A DNA stretch of 64,000 nucleotides from Polaribacter sp. Hel1_85 (GTDB taxonomy: Bacteria; Bacteroidota; Bacteroidia; Flavobacteriales; Flavobacteriaceae): assembly GCF_000766795.1 (NCBI RefSeq), contig NZ_JPDS01000002.1:811001-875000 (forward strand). Direction: 5' to 3'. A program made the position numbers and the translations under genes. The notes under the pieces were generated by a model. The model ran no database searches. It had not been told where the DNA came from and saw only the letters and a program-made list of their open reading frames with translations. How positions within the stretch are numbered: position 1 is the first letter of the stretch; every line of letters begins with the position of its first letter. This document shows positions 36,377-45,296 of the stretch, piece after piece.

Positions 36377-37591
36377 ATGATAAATGTTGATAAAATTCGA
36401 GAAGATTTTCCTATCCTAAAAAGAACGGTTCATGGAAAACCTTTGGTGTATTTTGATAATGCTGCTACTTCACAAACTCCACAAATTGTTATTGATACAA
36501 TTGTAGATTATTATAGCAATTATAATGCTAACATTCATAGAGGTGTACATACTCTAAGTCAAGAAGCAACAGATAAATATGAAGAAGCTCGTATTAAAAT
36601 TCAGAAGCATTTTAATGCAAAAGAAGCTTACGAAATCATTTTAACTTCTGGTACAACACATAGTATTAATATGGTTGCATCTGGTTTTGCATCTCTTTTA
36701 AATAAAGGTGATGAGATTATCGTTTCTGCATTAGAGCATCACTCTAATATTGTGCCTTGGCAAATGTTATGCGAAAAAACAGGTGCTATTTTAAAGGTAA
36801 TTCCTATGCTAGAAGATGGGTCTTTAGATATGGATGTGTATCATAATTTATTGAATGATAATACAAAGTTGGTTTTTTGTAATCATGTTTCAAATGCATT
36901 AGGAACTGTAAATCCTATTAAAGAAATTATTGATGCTGCTCATAAAGTAAACGCTGCTGTTTTAATTGATGGAGCACAAGCAACACCTCATATTAAACCA
37001 GATGTACAAGCATTAAATGTTGATTTCTATGTAGCTTCTGCGCATAAATTATGTGGTCCAACAGGAGTTGGATTGTTGTACGGAAAACAAGAATGGTTAG
37101 AAAAACTACCTCCTTATCAAGGTGGTGGAGAAATGATAGAAACTGTTTCCTTTGCAAAAACTACTTATGCAGGTTTACCGCATAAATTTGAAGCAGGAAC
37201 TCCAAACATTTGTGGAGGAATCGCTTTTGGAACAGCAATCGATTATCTAAACACAGTGGGTTTTGATAATATCGCTGAATATGAAAACGAGCTTTTAGAA
37301 TACGGAACACAAGAGCTTTTAAAAATTGAAGGGTTAAAAATTTTTGGAACTACAAAAGAAAAAACCGCTGTAATTTCTTTTAATATTGATAAAATTCATC
37401 CTTACGATATAGGTTCTATTTTAGATAAACTAGGAATTGCTGTAAGAACTGGGCATCATTGTGCACAACCAATTATGGACTTCTATAAAATACCAGGAAC
37501 TATAAGAGCATCTTTCTCTTTTTACAATACAAAGGAAGAAATAGATGTTTTAATAGCTGGTGTAAAAAGATCAAAAATGATGCTAACTTAA
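36377..37591 (+). CDS. sufS: Cysteine desulfurase SufS
   Basis: This 404-aa class V aminotransferase-fold PLP enzyme has VYFDNAATSQTP near the N-terminus, TSGTTHSIN and LEHHSNIVPW for substrate and cofactor contacts, the PLP lysine in SAHKLCGPTGVG, and the active-site Cys in RTGHHCAQP (group II/SufS spacing). It supplies sulfur to SufBCD. It is detached from sufBCD by about 5 kb, and no SufE or SufU partner is encoded in the window. Confidence 0.97.
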   Translation: MINVDKIREDFPILKRTVHGKPLVYFDNAATSQTPQIVIDTIVDYYSNYNANIHRGVHTLSQEATDKYEEARIKIQKHFNAKEAYEIILTSGTTHSINMVASGFASLLNKGDEIIVSALEHHSNIVPWQMLCEKTGAILKVIPMLEDGSLDMDVYHNLLNDNTKLVFCNHVSNALGTVNPIKEIIDAAHKVNAAVLIDGAQATPHIKPDVQALNVDFYVASAHKLCGPTGVGLLYGKQEWLEKLPPYQGGGEMIETVSFAKTTYAGLPHKFEAGTPNICGGIAFGTAIDYLNTVGFDNIAEYENELLEYGTQELLKIEGLKIFGTTKEKTAVISFNIDKIHPYDIGSILDKLGIAVRTGHHCAQPIMDFYKIPGTIRASFSFYNTKEEIDVLIAGVKRSKMMLT

Positions 37592-37607
37592 TTGTTACAC
37601 ATAAAAT

Positions 37608-37642
37608 AAAAAAGGTTGAGAATAAAATTCTCAACCTTTTTT
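37608..37642. terminator. Bidirectional terminator between sufS and the SGNH lipoprotein gene
   Basis: GGTTGAGAAT (37614-37623) pairs with ATTCTCAACC (37627-37636) around AAA, with A6 on one side and T6 on the other. It can stop transcripts from both strands. Confidence 0.93.
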
Positions 37643-37662
37643 GTATACTTAATTGTCTTTTC

Positions 37663-39300
37663 TTATTTTAATGAAGGAGAATAGTTTGTCGGATAATCAC
37701 CTGCTTTTGCAAGACCTCCAGTAGCTGTTCCAAAATTAGAGCCATATTCAGTATCTATTGCAGCTAAGATTTTGTTAGCCATTAAGGCATAACCTCTAGT
37801 TGTTAAATGAATACCATCTAAACTTATTAAACCACCTGTAACTAAACTAGTAGTTAACGTATAACCATCAAATACAACTCCAACTGTTGAAGCTTCACTT
37901 AAAATAATATTTAAATTTACAAGTGCTAATCCTTTTGCTTTTGCAACACTTTCTATTGTTGCATTGTATCCATCTGTAGCTGTTTTGATTTCTAATTGTT
38001 CTTCAGGTGTTAATACCCATTTATCAGCTAATGGAAGTGTTATTCCTTCTGCTGAAAATTGACCTGCTAAATCAGCTGGTAAAAGACCATTACTTTGCGT
38101 AATTAAAGCTCCTGCTGCAGTAATGTTTACGGTTCCAATAACACCACTACTTGGTAAAACAAATAAATCTTCAGAAGTTGCAGTTCTAGCTTTCCCATAC
38201 TGCTGTCCTAACAAATTAGCAACTAATGGCGCTGCAGCTTCAGGTAAACCTAAAGATTCTACAAAAGGAATAAAAGTTGGACTTGCTCCTAAAGTAGCAG
38301 TAATTGCTGCAGATAAATCTGTAGCATCTTCATCATATATAACTACAGGGTTCGTTTCTGTTTCAGAAAAAATAATAGCACGCTCTGGCTCACCAGCACC
38401 TACATATATTTGATTAACTGCACCAAATACAGAATTTAATAAAGGAATTTGAGCCTTAAGAGTAGCACCTGTATCTACATCGTTTGGGTCTAAAGGGTTA
38501 TAAGGTACTGTTGTAAAATGTGGTAAATCTGTAATATAAGGTACATTAGTAATAACACCTTTAGAAGAAACAGCTGTTAGTTGATTAACCATGTCATTAA
38601 ATACATAATCAAACGTTGGTATTGGTGTAATTGGGTTTGTTCCGTCTCCACCTGTTGTTGCATATCCTAAAACATCATTTCCTCCAATTTCTGATAAAGT
38701 AAAGAATGTTGGTTCTTGATCTAATGCATATTCTAACATTGAAACTGATGATGAGTTTGCCATTCGCCCAAAATATGGGTTTAAGCTAGCGTAACCATTA
38801 TAACCTATGTGGGTACTTTTAGCACCAGGAACCCCAACATTTGTAAAGATACTGCCATCTGCCGCTAAACTTACACCAGCATTTGTAGTTACCTGAGGAA
38901 CAGGAGCTCCTAATTCTATTAAAAATTCATTTAATCTTTGAGGAGTTTTTCCATTAAAAATTAATCGATAAGCCAAGTCATCAACTCCAGGAATTGGAAT
39001 AACCATACCCCCAGTGTTATCTAACATTAACGGTTGCTTAAAACTTTCTGCGACACCAAACTTATTTGCCAAAATACTTGGAAAAGAACTTTCTTGGGCT
39101 GCGTTAAATAAAGCTCCATCTGTAAAACCAGCAGTAAAAGAAGCTCCAATAGAAACATATTTAGAGAAATCTAAACCATTTGTATTTAATACTACTTCTG
39201 CAGCGATGTCTTCTGGAATTGCATCTAACTCATTGTTTACATCACAAGATGCAAAACCAATAGATAAAAGAAACAATCCTATATATTTATAATTTTTCAT
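37663..39300 (-). CDS. SGNH/GDSL-type lipoprotein hydrolase
   Basis: This 545-aa protein has a lipobox FASC (Cys19). The SGNH blocks are present: SIGASFTAGF (block I, Ser54), SEIGGNDVLGYA (block III, Asn) and LDGIHLTTRGYALMANKI (block V, Asp/His). The enzyme is probably an outer-membrane lipase or esterase. It lies 18 bp behind the TonB receptor gene, a pairing frequent in Flavobacteriia, and is likely to process a lipid or ester ligand for that receptor. Confidence 0.88.
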   Translation of the reverse strand: MKNYKYIGLFLLSIGFASCDVNNELDAIPEDIAAEVVLNTNGLDFSKYVSIGASFTAGFTDGALFNAAQESSFPSILANKFGVAESFKQPLMLDNTGGMVIPIPGVDDLAYRLIFNGKTPQRLNEFLIELGAPVPQVTTNAGVSLAADGSIFTNVGVPGAKSTHIGYNGYASLNPYFGRMANSSSVSMLEYALDQEPTFFTLSEIGGNDVLGYATTGGDGTNPITPIPTFDYVFNDMVNQLTAVSSKGVITNVPYITDLPHFTTVPYNPLDPNDVDTGATLKAQIPLLNSVFGAVNQIYVGAGEPERAIIFSETETNPVVIYDEDATDLSAAITATLGASPTFIPFVESLGLPEAAAPLVANLLGQQYGKARTATSEDLFVLPSSGVIGTVNITAAGALITQSNGLLPADLAGQFSAEGITLPLADKWVLTPEEQLEIKTATDGYNATIESVAKAKGLALVNLNIILSEASTVGVVFDGYTLTTSLVTGGLISLDGIHLTTRGYALMANKILAAIDTEYGSNFGTATGGLAKAGDYPTNYSPSLK

Positions 39301-39318
39301 AAAATATCTTAATTTATA

Positions 39319-42192
39319 TTAGTTATTAATTGTCCAAGAAAGGTAATATTGAGAACCAATAGCACCAACACCTGGAGCACTTAAATATTCTTTACCTGTT
39401 AAGTTTGCTCCACCTAATTTAAATATAGATTTCCAAGCAGGAACTCTATAATTAATTTGTGCATCTAAAACAGTTCTAGAAGCAATTGTTGCATCTAAGA
39501 ATGCAGATTCCCATCTGTATTTATCTTGCCATCTTGCATTAATATTGAATCCAAAATTTTTAAATAAATTTGAGTTACCAAATTGTAATTTTACTTTATG
39601 TTCTGGAGTATTAAAACCAGCTTCAAAATCTGGATCGGATGATTGGTCAAAATCAAACTTAGCAAATGTATAATTTAAACCTAATTTAAATCCATTAAGA
39701 ATCTTAGTATCTAAACCAATTGTTGCTCCATAAGAGCTAATATCTGCTGCAGAGTTTGTGTATGTTTGAAAGGCTGTATAATCATCATTTCCTAAAGCTA
39801 CTATCGCTAATGGAACATCTGTGCCTCCAGGTCCAACTGGTGCCTTTTCAATTAAATTTACATCTCCATAAAAAGGAACAACAACATTTTTGTTTGCAAT
39901 AAAGTCTTCATATTGATTATAATACACACTTAAATCTACTGTTACTCTTTGTTCTCCAGCTTCCACTAAGCCTCTATAACCAACCTCAAAAGCTGTTACT
40001 CTTTCTGGTTTAACTAAAGTTACGTTTGCATTAACGGGTGCAGCAACTTTACCAGCTGCAAAATCTTGAACAGAAACTGCTGAGAAAGCATTTTCATAAG
40101 CCATTCTACCTGAAACAGAAGTAGTAGCCCCTATTGGTGTAGTTCCAAAGGTATTAGCAACAAACTGACCTGTACCACTAACGTTTAAAGAAGGAGTATT
40201 AAACCTATCTAAATTATCTGGAGCAGAACCAACTAAATATGCTCTACCAGCATTTAAACCAATGTATTGACTTTGGGTATCAGGATTTCTAAATCCTGTT
40301 TGAAAAGAAGCTCTAAAATTTTGATTTTTATTTTCTCCTCCTGCATAAGCAAAAGATACTCTAGGAGAGAAGTTACCATCAAAATTTTGTGCTTTATCAT
40401 AACGAATTGAAGCGGTTAACTTTAAACGATCATCTTCTAAAAACTTTTTTTGCATTTGAGTATAAACACCATATTCATTGTATTCAATTGGACCATCATA
40501 ATCTGTAAAAATATTACCGAAAGAATTTAAAGAATATAATCTATAAGAACCTCCTACTTGAAATTCAGCCCAATCTATATAATCTTGTAAATTTAGGTTT
40601 GCATCTGCATGATATAATTTAGTTTGATCTTGAAATTTAGAACCTGTTACTAAATCTGGATCTGTTGTTACTTTATCAAAAGCAGCTTTAAACCCTGCTG
40701 TTCCCGGTAATAATCTTCCAGTTTCTGCTTTTAGTCTACCTGCAGCATGTGCTTGTTCTGAGGTTGCCCCACCTAAAGTTGCTCCTAAATAATCACCTAC
40801 ATATTCACCAAACCAAGTTTCATCATCTTTCCAAGATCTATTAATATTAATAGCAGCAAAACGAGTGTCGTAAGAATTACCCGCATCTTCATTAGTCATA
40901 TATCCTCTAACAAAAAAGTTTTTACCTCTAAACTCTAATTTATGTTGCTCCATAAAAAAGTCTTTAATATTGTATCTATTTGTACCTTGATAAATGGTAT
41001 TTCCAATACCTATTTTAGAATTCCATATAATTTCCAAACGATCATTACCCCAAGGACGATAATTTAAAGAACCTCCAAATTTTACACTTTTTGCTTCATA
41101 AGACATTAAATCTCTTTCGTCGTACCCCTTTCTACTAACACTTTCACTTGGAACCAATGAAGATGCCCCATTAGGAATTAATCCTAATTCTTCAAGTTTT
41201 TCTGCAACATTTCTAAGGTTTGCAGAAACCTCATCTCCATATACATTTAAACCGTCAAAATTTCTGTCAGAATTTCTGTCTCCAGAAGTATAAACTCCAT
41301 CTTTAGTATTTCTATAATCTGTTGCATACCATTCTGTACCATCTAAATAAGATAATGTTACTTTAGCTGCAAACTTATCAGAAAAAGCATATGCCATTCT
41401 CATATTAAAATCATAATACTCATTATTTCCTGCAGCATCTTGACTTGTAATACCTCCTTTAAGAGAAGTGCTAATTCCTTGATCATCAAAAGGATTTTTA
41501 CTTGTCATAAACATAATTCCGTTAAATGCATTTGCTCCATATAAAGCAGAAGATGCACCTGGTAGTAATTCTACAGTATTTACATCTAACTCAGACATCC
41601 CTAATAAATTACCCAATGCAAAGTTTAATGCTGGAGAAGAATTATCCATTCCATCTACCAATTGCATAAAACGTGTATTAGAAAAAGTTGCAAAACCACG
41701 CGTATTTACAGATTTAAAAGTTAAACTATTAGTATTTACATCAACTCCTTTTAAATTCTCTAAACCATCATAAAAACTAGGAGCAGAAGTATTTTTAATA
41801 GCTCTACTATCCATTCTTTCAATGGTAACTGGAGACTCCATAACACGTTCTGGAGTTCTAGAAGCCGAAACAACAATTTCATCTAAAGATGTTTCGTTCT
41901 CTCTTAAACTAACTGAAACCTTCTGATTGTTTTTTGTAATCTCTACTTTTTCAGTATGAAACCCCAAAACAGAAACTTCCAAAGTAAAAGGAGGTTTGTC
42001 TGTTACTACAAGTACAAAGTTTCCATCGAAATCTGTAGTTGTTCCCAAAGCTTTCCTGGAAATCTTAATGTTTGCTCCAGGAATAATTTCTCCTGTGTTT
42101 GCATCTTTAACTGTACCAGAAACAGTGGTTTGAGCAACCATTGCAACGCTACTAAAAGCTATAAATGCTAGAATTAAAATCTTTTTTATCAT
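39319..42192 (-). CDS. TonB-dependent outer-membrane receptor with carboxypeptidase-D-like domain
   Basis: This 957-aa receptor has a signal peptide to about residue 20, a carboxypeptidase-regulatory-like beta-sandwich (residues ~22-100, VSGTVKDANTGEIIPGANIK), a plug domain (~115-230, SASRTPERVMESPVTIER) and a large beta-barrel to the C-terminus. It imports a substrate using TonB energy. The co-oriented SGNH lipoprotein suggests a lipid-like or esterified ligand, which is inference. No SusD homologue is present. Confidence 0.92.
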   Translation of the reverse strand: MIKKILILAFIAFSSVAMVAQTTVSGTVKDANTGEIIPGANIKISRKALGTTTDFDGNFVLVVTDKPPFTLEVSVLGFHTEKVEITKNNQKVSVSLRENETSLDEIVVSASRTPERVMESPVTIERMDSRAIKNTSAPSFYDGLENLKGVDVNTNSLTFKSVNTRGFATFSNTRFMQLVDGMDNSSPALNFALGNLLGMSELDVNTVELLPGASSALYGANAFNGIMFMTSKNPFDDQGISTSLKGGITSQDAAGNNEYYDFNMRMAYAFSDKFAAKVTLSYLDGTEWYATDYRNTKDGVYTSGDRNSDRNFDGLNVYGDEVSANLRNVAEKLEELGLIPNGASSLVPSESVSRKGYDERDLMSYEAKSVKFGGSLNYRPWGNDRLEIIWNSKIGIGNTIYQGTNRYNIKDFFMEQHKLEFRGKNFFVRGYMTNEDAGNSYDTRFAAININRSWKDDETWFGEYVGDYLGATLGGATSEQAHAAGRLKAETGRLLPGTAGFKAAFDKVTTDPDLVTGSKFQDQTKLYHADANLNLQDYIDWAEFQVGGSYRLYSLNSFGNIFTDYDGPIEYNEYGVYTQMQKKFLEDDRLKLTASIRYDKAQNFDGNFSPRVSFAYAGGENKNQNFRASFQTGFRNPDTQSQYIGLNAGRAYLVGSAPDNLDRFNTPSLNVSGTGQFVANTFGTTPIGATTSVSGRMAYENAFSAVSVQDFAAGKVAAPVNANVTLVKPERVTAFEVGYRGLVEAGEQRVTVDLSVYYNQYEDFIANKNVVVPFYGDVNLIEKAPVGPGGTDVPLAIVALGNDDYTAFQTYTNSAADISSYGATIGLDTKILNGFKLGLNYTFAKFDFDQSSDPDFEAGFNTPEHKVKLQFGNSNLFKNFGFNINARWQDKYRWESAFLDATIASRTVLDAQINYRVPAWKSIFKLGGANLTGKEYLSAPGVGAIGSQYYLSWTINN

Positions 42193-42354
42193 AATTTGAA
42201 TTATTTGTTAACTTGTGGCAAAATACAATTTTTTTTGAATAATTGAATAAATAGGCTGCTTTTTTAAGATTTTAATAAAAAAACGCAATTTTTTCATCAA
42301 TTAAAAGGTATTAAAACTACTCTGTTAGATATTAATAAAAACGGCAAGTTATTG

Positions 42355-42362
42355 TACATTTG
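42355..42362 (+). promoter_or_regulatory. -7 promoter box (TACATTTG) of ribF
   Basis: TAnnTTTG lies 24 bp before the ribF TTG start. The context TGTACATTTGTACGA also forms a small dyad (GTACAtttGTAC). Confidence 0.55.
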
Positions 42363-42386
42363 TACGACACTTAAATTTACGTTTAT

Positions 42387-43319
42387 TTGAATACAATTCA
42401 AAATATTTCTAATTTTTCTACTACAGAAAAAACTTATGTGACTATTGGTACTTTTGATGGTGTCCATTTTGGGCATCAAAAAATTATTGAAAAGCTCGTT
42501 TTAGAAGCTAAAAAAGCAAATAAAAAGTCTGTTTTACTTACTTTTTTTCCTCACCCAAGAATGGTTTTGCAAAAAGACAATTCTTTAGAATTAATCAATA
42601 CGATTGAAGAACGCGCAGAACTTCTTAAAAAAACAGGTTTAGATTACTTAATTATTCATCCTTTTAGCAAAGAGTTTTCTAGAATGACTGCTTTAGAGTT
42701 TGTAAGAGATATTTTGGTGAATCAATTAAATATATCTAAATTGATTATTGGTTATGATCATCATTTTGGTAAAAATAGAGAAGGAAACATTGTGCAATTA
42801 ACAGAATATAGTCATTTATATGACTTTACGGTTGAAGAAATTCCTGCTCAAGATATTGATGATGTTTCTGTAAGTTCTACAAAAATAAGACGTGCTTTAT
42901 CAGAAGGAAATTTAAAAACAGCCAACAACTATTTGGGTTACAACTTTATGTTAACGGGTAATGTTGTGAATGGAAAACAATTAGGTGGTAAAATTGGATA
43001 TCCAACAGCAAACATAGATATTAAAGAATCTTATAAACTGATTCCTAAAACGGGTGTTTATGTTGTAAAATCTATTATTAATACTACTGAGGTTTTTGGA
43101 ATGATGAACATTGGAAACAGACCAACTGTAGATGGGAGTTATCAAACTATTGAGGTTCATTTTTTTGATTTTAATCAAGATTTATACAATCAAAACCTTA
43201 CCATAGAATTGTTATATTTTTTACGTGATGAGGAAAAATTTAGTGCCATTGAAGCTTTAATTGAACAACTAAAAAAAGACGAACAAACTGCAAGAAATTA
43301 TATTAAAAATAATGGCTAA
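42387..43319 (+). CDS. ribF: Bifunctional riboflavin kinase/FMN adenylyltransferase
   Basis: This 310-aa protein combines an N-terminal FAD synthetase nucleotidyltransferase (VTIGTFDGVHFGHQKII, about residues 21-37; VSSTKIRRALSEG) with a C-terminal riboflavin kinase (GKIGYPTANIDI, GMMNIGNRPTVDGS, IEVHFFDFNQDLY). It converts riboflavin to FMN and FAD. The start is TTG 42387, because no ATG precedes the domain and the -7 box lies just upstream. Confidence 0.94.
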   Translation: MNTIQNISNFSTTEKTYVTIGTFDGVHFGHQKIIEKLVLEAKKANKKSVLLTFFPHPRMVLQKDNSLELINTIEERAELLKKTGLDYLIIHPFSKEFSRMTALEFVRDILVNQLNISKLIIGYDHHFGKNREGNIVQLTEYSHLYDFTVEEIPAQDIDDVSVSSTKIRRALSEGNLKTANNYLGYNFMLTGNVVNGKQLGGKIGYPTANIDIKESYKLIPKTGVYVVKSIINTTEVFGMMNIGNRPTVDGSYQTIEVHFFDFNQDLYNQNLTIELLYFLRDEEKFSAIEALIEQLKKDEQTARNYIKNNG

Positions 43320-43628
43320 ATTTTAAATACCTTCCTTTTTTGTTTTGCAATATGCGTTAAGGGTTAATCATCCTTTAATATTTTTATTGAAATAGTGAAT
43401 GCTTAGCATTTGAGACAATTGTTTGAGCTCTTTTTTGTTTTTTTACAAAAAAAGCGAGTGTGAAAGCCTGACCCTTTTGGTAACGCCCAAAAAATATTTT
43501 TAGTTTTCCTTTTTTATATGATTTTTATGTGCCTATATAATTAGAATCTTACAACTTACTTTTATTTATAATTTAGTGGTAAAAGAAGTACACAAATTAT
43601 ATCTTTGCAATACTAAATTTCTACAAGA
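43320..43628. repeat. Intergenic repeat element, copy B, and serS promoter
   Basis: No gene is seen in this 309-bp gap. Bases ~43348-43500 repeat the element at 23817-23990: ends TGCGTTAAGGGTT...ATCCTTT and AAAGCCTGACC...GGTAACGCCCAAAAA, with a different AT-rich middle that contains its own hairpin (TTTTTTGTTTTTTTACAAAAAA). The serS -7 box TATCTTTG is at 43600-43607. Confidence 0.6.
43600..43607 (+). promoter_or_regulatory. -7 promoter box (TATCTTTG) of serS
   Basis: This is a perfect TAnnTTTG match 21 bp before the ATG. Confidence 0.6.
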
Positions 43629-44903
43629 ATGTTACAAGTACAATTTATTAGAGACAATAAAGAAACTGTTTTAGAAGGATTGGCAAAACGTAATTTTGCA
43701 AATGCTGAAACTATTATTGAGCAAGTTTTAACTGCTGATGAAAATAGAAGAAAAACTCAAGTTGAGTTAGATAATACCTTAGCAGAATCTAATAAAATGT
43801 CGAAAGAAATTGGAGGATTCTTCAAATCTGGAGAAGTACAAAAAGCAAACCTTTTAAAAGAAAAAACGGTTCAGTTAAAAGAAAAATCTAAAGAACTTTC
43901 TGAAAGTTTTAATGTTTTTGCTGATGCGTTACAAAACTTGTTATATCAAATTCCAAATATTCCTCATGCTTCTGTAAAAGCAGGAACTTCTGAAGAAGAT
44001 AATGAGAACATTTTTAGCGAAGGAACGATTCCTGATTTAGGAGAAAATGCATTACCTCATTGGGAATTGGCAAAAAAATACGATATTATAGATTTTGAAT
44101 TAGGAAATAAAATTACTGGAGCTGGTTTCCCTGTTTATAAAGGAAAAGGAGCTAGAATGCAACGTGCTTTAATCAACTATTTTTTAGATAAAAACACAAA
44201 AGCTGGTTATACAGAAGTACAAGTGCCTCATTTGGTAAATGAAGCTTCTGGTATTGCTACTGGTCAGTTGCCAGATAAAGAAGGGCAAATGTATCATTGT
44301 ACAGAAGATGATTTATATTTAATACCAACTGCAGAAGTGCCAATTACAAATATGTTTCGCGGTAATTTAATGCAAGAATCAGATTTTCCAATAAAATATA
44401 CAGGTTACACACCTTGTTTTAGAAGAGAAGCTGGTAGTTATGGAGCTCATGTTCGTGGTTTAAACAGATTGCATCAATTTGATAAAGTAGAAATTGTGCG
44501 AGTTGAACATCCAGATAATTCTTACCAAGCTTTAAACGGAATGGTAGAGCATATAAAAGATATTTTAAGAGAATTAAAATTACCTTATAGAATTTTACGT
44601 TTATGTGGTGGTGATACAGGTTTTACGTCTGCTTTAACATTCGATTTTGAATTATTTTCTACAGCGCAAAATAGATGGCTAGAAATTAGTTCTGCATCAA
44701 ACTTTGAAACATTTCAAGCAAATAGATTAAAACTTCGTTTTAAAAATAAGGAAGGAAAAAGCGAATTAGCACACACGTTAAACGGAAGCTCTTTGGCTTT
44801 GCCTCGTGTTTTGGCTGGAATTTTGGAAAATTATCAAACAGCAGAAGGAATTGTGGTTCCTGAAGCTTTAGTGCCTTATACAGGGTTTAGAATTATTAAT
44901 TAG
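43629..44903 (+). CDS. serS: Seryl-tRNA synthetase
   Basis: This 424-aa class II synthetase has an N-terminal antiparallel coiled-coil arm (residues ~30-105) for tRNA binding and a catalytic core with motif 2 (TPCFRREAGSYGAHVRGLNRLHQF) and motif 3 (GSSLALPRVLAGILENYQ). VPHLVNEASGIATGQLP is also typical. Its length is standard for the family. Confidence 0.98.
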   Translation: MLQVQFIRDNKETVLEGLAKRNFANAETIIEQVLTADENRRKTQVELDNTLAESNKMSKEIGGFFKSGEVQKANLLKEKTVQLKEKSKELSESFNVFADALQNLLYQIPNIPHASVKAGTSEEDNENIFSEGTIPDLGENALPHWELAKKYDIIDFELGNKITGAGFPVYKGKGARMQRALINYFLDKNTKAGYTEVQVPHLVNEASGIATGQLPDKEGQMYHCTEDDLYLIPTAEVPITNMFRGNLMQESDFPIKYTGYTPCFRREAGSYGAHVRGLNRLHQFDKVEIVRVEHPDNSYQALNGMVEHIKDILRELKLPYRILRLCGGDTGFTSALTFDFELFSTAQNRWLEISSASNFETFQANRLKLRFKNKEGKSELAHTLNGSSLALPRVLAGILENYQTAEGIVVPEALVPYTGFRIIN

Positions 44904-44914
44904 TTTTTGAGTGA

Positions 44915-45025
44915 GCAGTATTCAGTTGCAGTTAGCAGTTTCTTATCTGAATGAAAACAGAAACTAAAAACTTTTTAAAATCAGTTTTTTTGACTGTAAA
45001 CTGTTACTGAAAACTGAAAAACTAA
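44915..45025. repeat. Imperfect inverted CAGTT-rich repeat between serS and a small gene
   Basis: The left arm is GCAGTATTCAGTTGCAGTTA (from 44915). The right arm, AACTGTTACTGAAAACTGAA, is roughly its reverse complement. Such degenerate CAGTT inverted repeats are common in flavobacterial intergenic DNA. Their role is unclear; they may help terminate the convergent serS and small-gene transcripts. Confidence 0.5.
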
Positions 45026-45027
45026 AC

Positions 45028-45171
45028 TTAGTTTGCAACTACAGCAATCATTAATCTTTTATATTTATTCATTTCTAAAAGTGCATTAAAATAAGCACTA
45101 ATTTGTCCGTTTTTCATAAACTCTTTTGAGTTGTTTTTTGCTGTTTCGTATTGTTTTGAAAAAGTATTCAT
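45028..45171 (-). CDS. 47-aa basic small protein behind a sigma-54-like promoter
   Basis: Read from ATG at 45171 to TAA at 45028, this gives a 47-aa helical, Lys/Asn-rich protein that starts MNTFSKQYETAKNNSKEFMK and ends MNKYKRLMIAVVAN. It has no signal peptide or cysteine. Support for a real gene is the clean codon use, the ATG start and an isolated sigma-54-type -24/-12 element 34 bp upstream. I do not recognise a characterised family. It is too short for ordinary ORF cut-offs and lies alone between serS and a TPR gene. Confidence 0.6.
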   Translation of the reverse strand: MNTFSKQYETAKNNSKEFMKNGQISAYFNALLEMNKYKRLMIAVVAN

Positions 45172-45204
45172 AATCTTAAAATTTGATTGGTTATATATAC
45201 TATA

Positions 45205-45221
45205 GACAAGTTCCGTGCCAA
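45205..45221 (-). promoter_or_regulatory. Sigma-54-like -24/-12 promoter
   Basis: On the - strand the sequence is TTGGCACGGAACTTGTC. It matches TGGCACG-N4-TTGC with one mismatch (TTGT). The -12 element lies about 34 bp before the 47-aa gene ATG, which allows a ~20-nt leader. Confidence 0.6.
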
Positions 45222-45282
45222 AATGTTACAAAGAACTCCTGATAATTGCTTGCTTTAATAAAATTTTAACATATTTCTTACC

Positions 45283-45290
45283 TATCTTTG
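45283..45290 (+). promoter_or_regulatory. -7 box (TATCTTTG) of the TPR gene
   Basis: It lies 6 bp before ATG 45297, so transcription would begin almost at the start codon (near-leaderless). This rules out the in-frame TTG at 45288, which is part of the box. Confidence 0.6.
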
Positions 45291-45296
45291 ATTTAT

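Noticed and set aside
42193..42386. Riboswitch upstream of ribF or the TonB gene
   Set aside because: The gap is short and AT-rich and shows only a promoter box and a 4-bp dyad; no FMN or cobalamin element pattern seen.
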